NCBI GenBank assembly: GCA_001513545.1
Contig: LFTQ01000046.1
Location: 15,574 to 62,030 of the forward strand
Source of the DNA: Clostridia bacterium DTU068
GTDB taxonomy: Bacteria > Bacillota > DSM-12270 > Thermacetogeniales > Thermacetogeniaceae
DNA: 46,457 nt
Direction: 5' to 3'
In this document: in pieces, positions 45,151 through 46,457 of the stretch
Layout of the letters: every line of letters begins with the position of its first letter
Numbering within the stretch: position 1 is the stretch's first letter
Notes under the pieces: generated by a model
Seen by the model: only the letters and a program-made list of their open reading frames with translations
What the model was told of the DNA's origin: nothing
The model's database searches: none
Program-made: the position numbers and the translations under genes

Positions 45151-45766
45151 TTATGCTCCCCCTTTTACGATCTCCTCTGTGATATATGTCATATCCGGGC
45201 TGGTACTTCTCTATGATTACAATCCCATCCTGAACTCTTGCTATTTCAGGCTGATAGACACTGGCATAATCCCCTTCCGGTGCCCGGGTGATATACCCGG
45301 CAATCCTGAGTTGCGATGGCTCCAGCTGCAGTGCAGCTATAATCGCGTCCTCCTTACCCAGGGCTCCTGCATGGGCAATACCCCTGAAAGTGCCCATCAC
45401 AATAATATTTCCTCCAGCGATTACCTCTCCCCCCGGGTTGACATCCCCTAAGACCACCACATTACCCGGATAAAAAACCCTCTGTCCGGAGCGTATGGTT
45501 CGCTGTACTAAGATCGTTTGCTCCTGGGAAATTATATCATCTCTGATCTGTCGCACCGGGGTATATCGAATCACCGGAATGTCGTCTTTTTCTTGATTAT
45601 CCCTCTCTGTGGAACCGGCAGTTATTGATGTATCCTCCTCTGCTTCAGCATCCTGAGAATCGATCAATACTGTATCTTCCTGAGGATCAATCTGTTCCTT
45701 AGCTCTGCGACCCTTCTTTTTTTTCCGAGCCCGTGAGCTTACAGCGTCTACAGCCTCCTGCTCCAC
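45143..45766 (-). CDS. minC: Septum site-determining protein MinC, short form lacking the N-domain
   Basis: About 207 residues. The C-terminal half (about residues 90-190; SGQRVFYPGNVVVLGDVNPGGEVIAGGNIIVMGTFRGIAHAGA) is a standard MinC beta-helix that binds MinD and FtsZ tails. The first about 70 residues are charged and low in complexity (KKKKGRRAKEQ, Asp/Glu-rich) and do not resemble the FtsZ-inhibiting MinC N-domain. The GTG at 45766 is six bases after AGGGGG; a further GTG at 45775 is too close. It overlaps minD by eight bases. Confidence 0.92.
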   Translation of the reverse strand: MEQEAVDAVSSRARKKKKGRRAKEQIDPQEDTVLIDSQDAEAEEDTSITAGSTERDNQEKDDIPVIRYTPVRQIRDDIISQEQTILVQRTIRSGQRVFYPGNVVVLGDVNPGGEVIAGGNIIVMGTFRGIAHAGALGKEDAIIAALQLEPSQLRIAGYITRAPEGDYASVYQPEIARVQDGIVIIEKYQPGYDIYHRGDRKRGSING

Positions 45767-45816
45767 ACTATTCACCCCCTGGTCTGTTTTGGTATCTCTA
45801 TCACATAAAAAAGCAC

Positions 45817-45831
45817 AGGTATATTATACCT
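45817..45831. promoter_or_regulatory. Palindrome with TATAAT upstream of minC
   Basis: AGGTATA-T-TATACCT is a perfect inverted repeat. On the minus strand it contains TATAAT (45828-45823), but the -35 region 17 bases away is poor (TATCTC). It may be the minCDE promoter with an overlapping operator, or chance. Confidence 0.35.
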
Positions 45832-45959
45832 CTAATTCTATTGCTGAGATAGATATTTCTATCTGGAGCTTTTCTATTCCTGCCCCTCCCCTCTAAAAAC
45901 AAGATAAAAAATTCCTTGATTTTCCAGCTTTTTTTAGCAACCTTTGACAAAAATCAGAC

Positions 45960-46457
45960 TCATTGAGTTTCTGATGTATTATCTTTTACTCCGAAATATA
46001 CCTCAAAAACATCCCTGCAAACAGGTCCTGCAGATGTGGAGCCATGATAGCCATCTTCTATGATCCCGGCAAAAGCGATTTCCGGGTTGTCAGCAGGAGC
46101 AAAGGCAATAAAAACCCCGTGGTACTGTTTTTCTTTATACTCAGCTGTTCCTGTTTTGGCAGCCACCTTAACCGGAAAGTCCCTAAAGAGGCTGTACCCA
46201 GTACCACCGGGAGATGTGACTGCCTTCATCGCTTCTTTCACCCTGTCCATGGTCTCAGTAGAGGCATCGATCTCATTTAAAACAGTAGGCTCAAACTGTG
46301 AGATAACCTCACCCTCAGGTGATTCAATTCGCTGCACCAGATAAGGTTTCATTACCTTGCCACCATTGGCTACTGTTGCCGCAAAATTGGCAAGACCGAT
46401 AGGAGTAAAGGCACCTCCCTGTCCGAATGCCGTCATATATGTCTCATAGGGCTGCCA
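45960..46457 (-). CDS. mrdA: Penicillin-binding protein 2, C-terminal fragment
   Basis: The C-terminal part of a class B PBP; the gene is cut by the right edge of the window and the frame is open there (WQPYETY before TAFGQGG). The transpeptidase KTG motif is seen in AAKTGTAEYKEKQYHGVFIAFAP. It cross-links side-wall peptidoglycan with RodA. The catalytic serine (SxxK) and SxN motifs lie outside the window. The last about 20 residues are acidic and Thr/Ser-rich. Its position upstream of minCDE-rodA is the usual mreBCD-mrdA-min arrangement. Confidence 0.93.
   Translation of the reverse strand, partial: WQPYETYMTAFGQGGAFTPIGLANFAATVANGGKVMKPYLVQRIESPEGEVISQFEPTVLNEIDASTETMDRVKEAMKAVTSPGGTGYSLFRDFPVKVAAKTGTAEYKEKQYHGVFIAFAPADNPEIAFAGIIEDGYHGSTSAGPVCRDVFEVYFGVKDNTSETQ

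Overview
The window looks like chromosomal DNA of a spore-forming, anaerobic Clostridia-class Firmicute of moderate GC, with no plasmid, phage or IS hallmarks. The evidence is the Firmicutes-specific Prp/L27-extension pair, a leuS T-box, a CIRCE-controlled hrcA-grpE operon, spoIIP and a SpoIVFA-like protein. The conserved clostridial gene order grpE-hrcA-hemW-lepA ... rpsT-holA-comEC ... comEA-leuS ... rsfS-yqeK-nadD-proA-proB-yhbY-obgE-rpmA-prp-rplU-rng-radical SAM pair-M23-rodA-minE-minD-minC-mrdA points the same way. An energy-converting [NiFe]-hydrogenase indicates H2/ferredoxin metabolism, as in syntrophs and acetogens. The genus cannot be assigned from sequence reading alone. Almost every gene is on the minus strand; only rpsT and pfkA are on the plus strand.

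Region by region (plus coordinates; minus-strand transcription runs right to left). 1-1302: start of grpE, hrcA, a perfect CIRCE operator and a promoter. 1336-5932: murJ-lepA-hemW. 6235-9298: spoIIP, the divergent rpsT, holA and a small hypothetical gene. 9516-13011: pfkA (+) overlapping comEC (-) tail to tail. 13128-14727: tatA and an HtrA protease. 14845-19970: six-gene echABCDEF hydrogenase operon with an excellent terminator. 20268-24160: comEA, leuS and the leuS T-box leader, with a complete tRNA-Ala(GGC) gene lying inside the leader. 24294-28313: surface-protein cluster with a TasA/camelysin-like secreted protein interrupted by one in-frame TGA, a SipW-type signal peptidase, a DUF5305-like protein and an LPKTG-anchored protein. 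28658-30563: LuxR-type regulator with a degenerate receiver, and a membrane HD-GYP protein. 30647-36315: rsfS, yqeK, nadD, proA, proB, yhbY, obgE. 36316-36660: 114-121 bp tandem repeats. 36703-37802: rplU-prp-rpmA with its own promoter. 37804-42079: RNase G/E and a radical SAM/DUF2344 pair. 42153-46457: SpoIVFA-like M23 protein, rodA, minE, minD, minC and the C-terminal end of PBP2.

How the genes work together: most of the window is housekeeping (translation factors and ribosomal proteins, heat shock, proline and NAD synthesis, envelope growth and division-site placement). Two blocks look like lineage-specific additions to the conserved backbone. The Ech hydrogenase, with tatA and htrA, separates comEA from comEC. 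The SipW/TasA-like surface cluster, with LuxR and HD-GYP genes, separates leuS from rsfS. The most unusual observation is the tRNA-Ala gene nested between Stem III and the antiterminator of the leuS T-box riboswitch. Short TGGGT repeats flank it, and their collapse would restore a canonical T-box.
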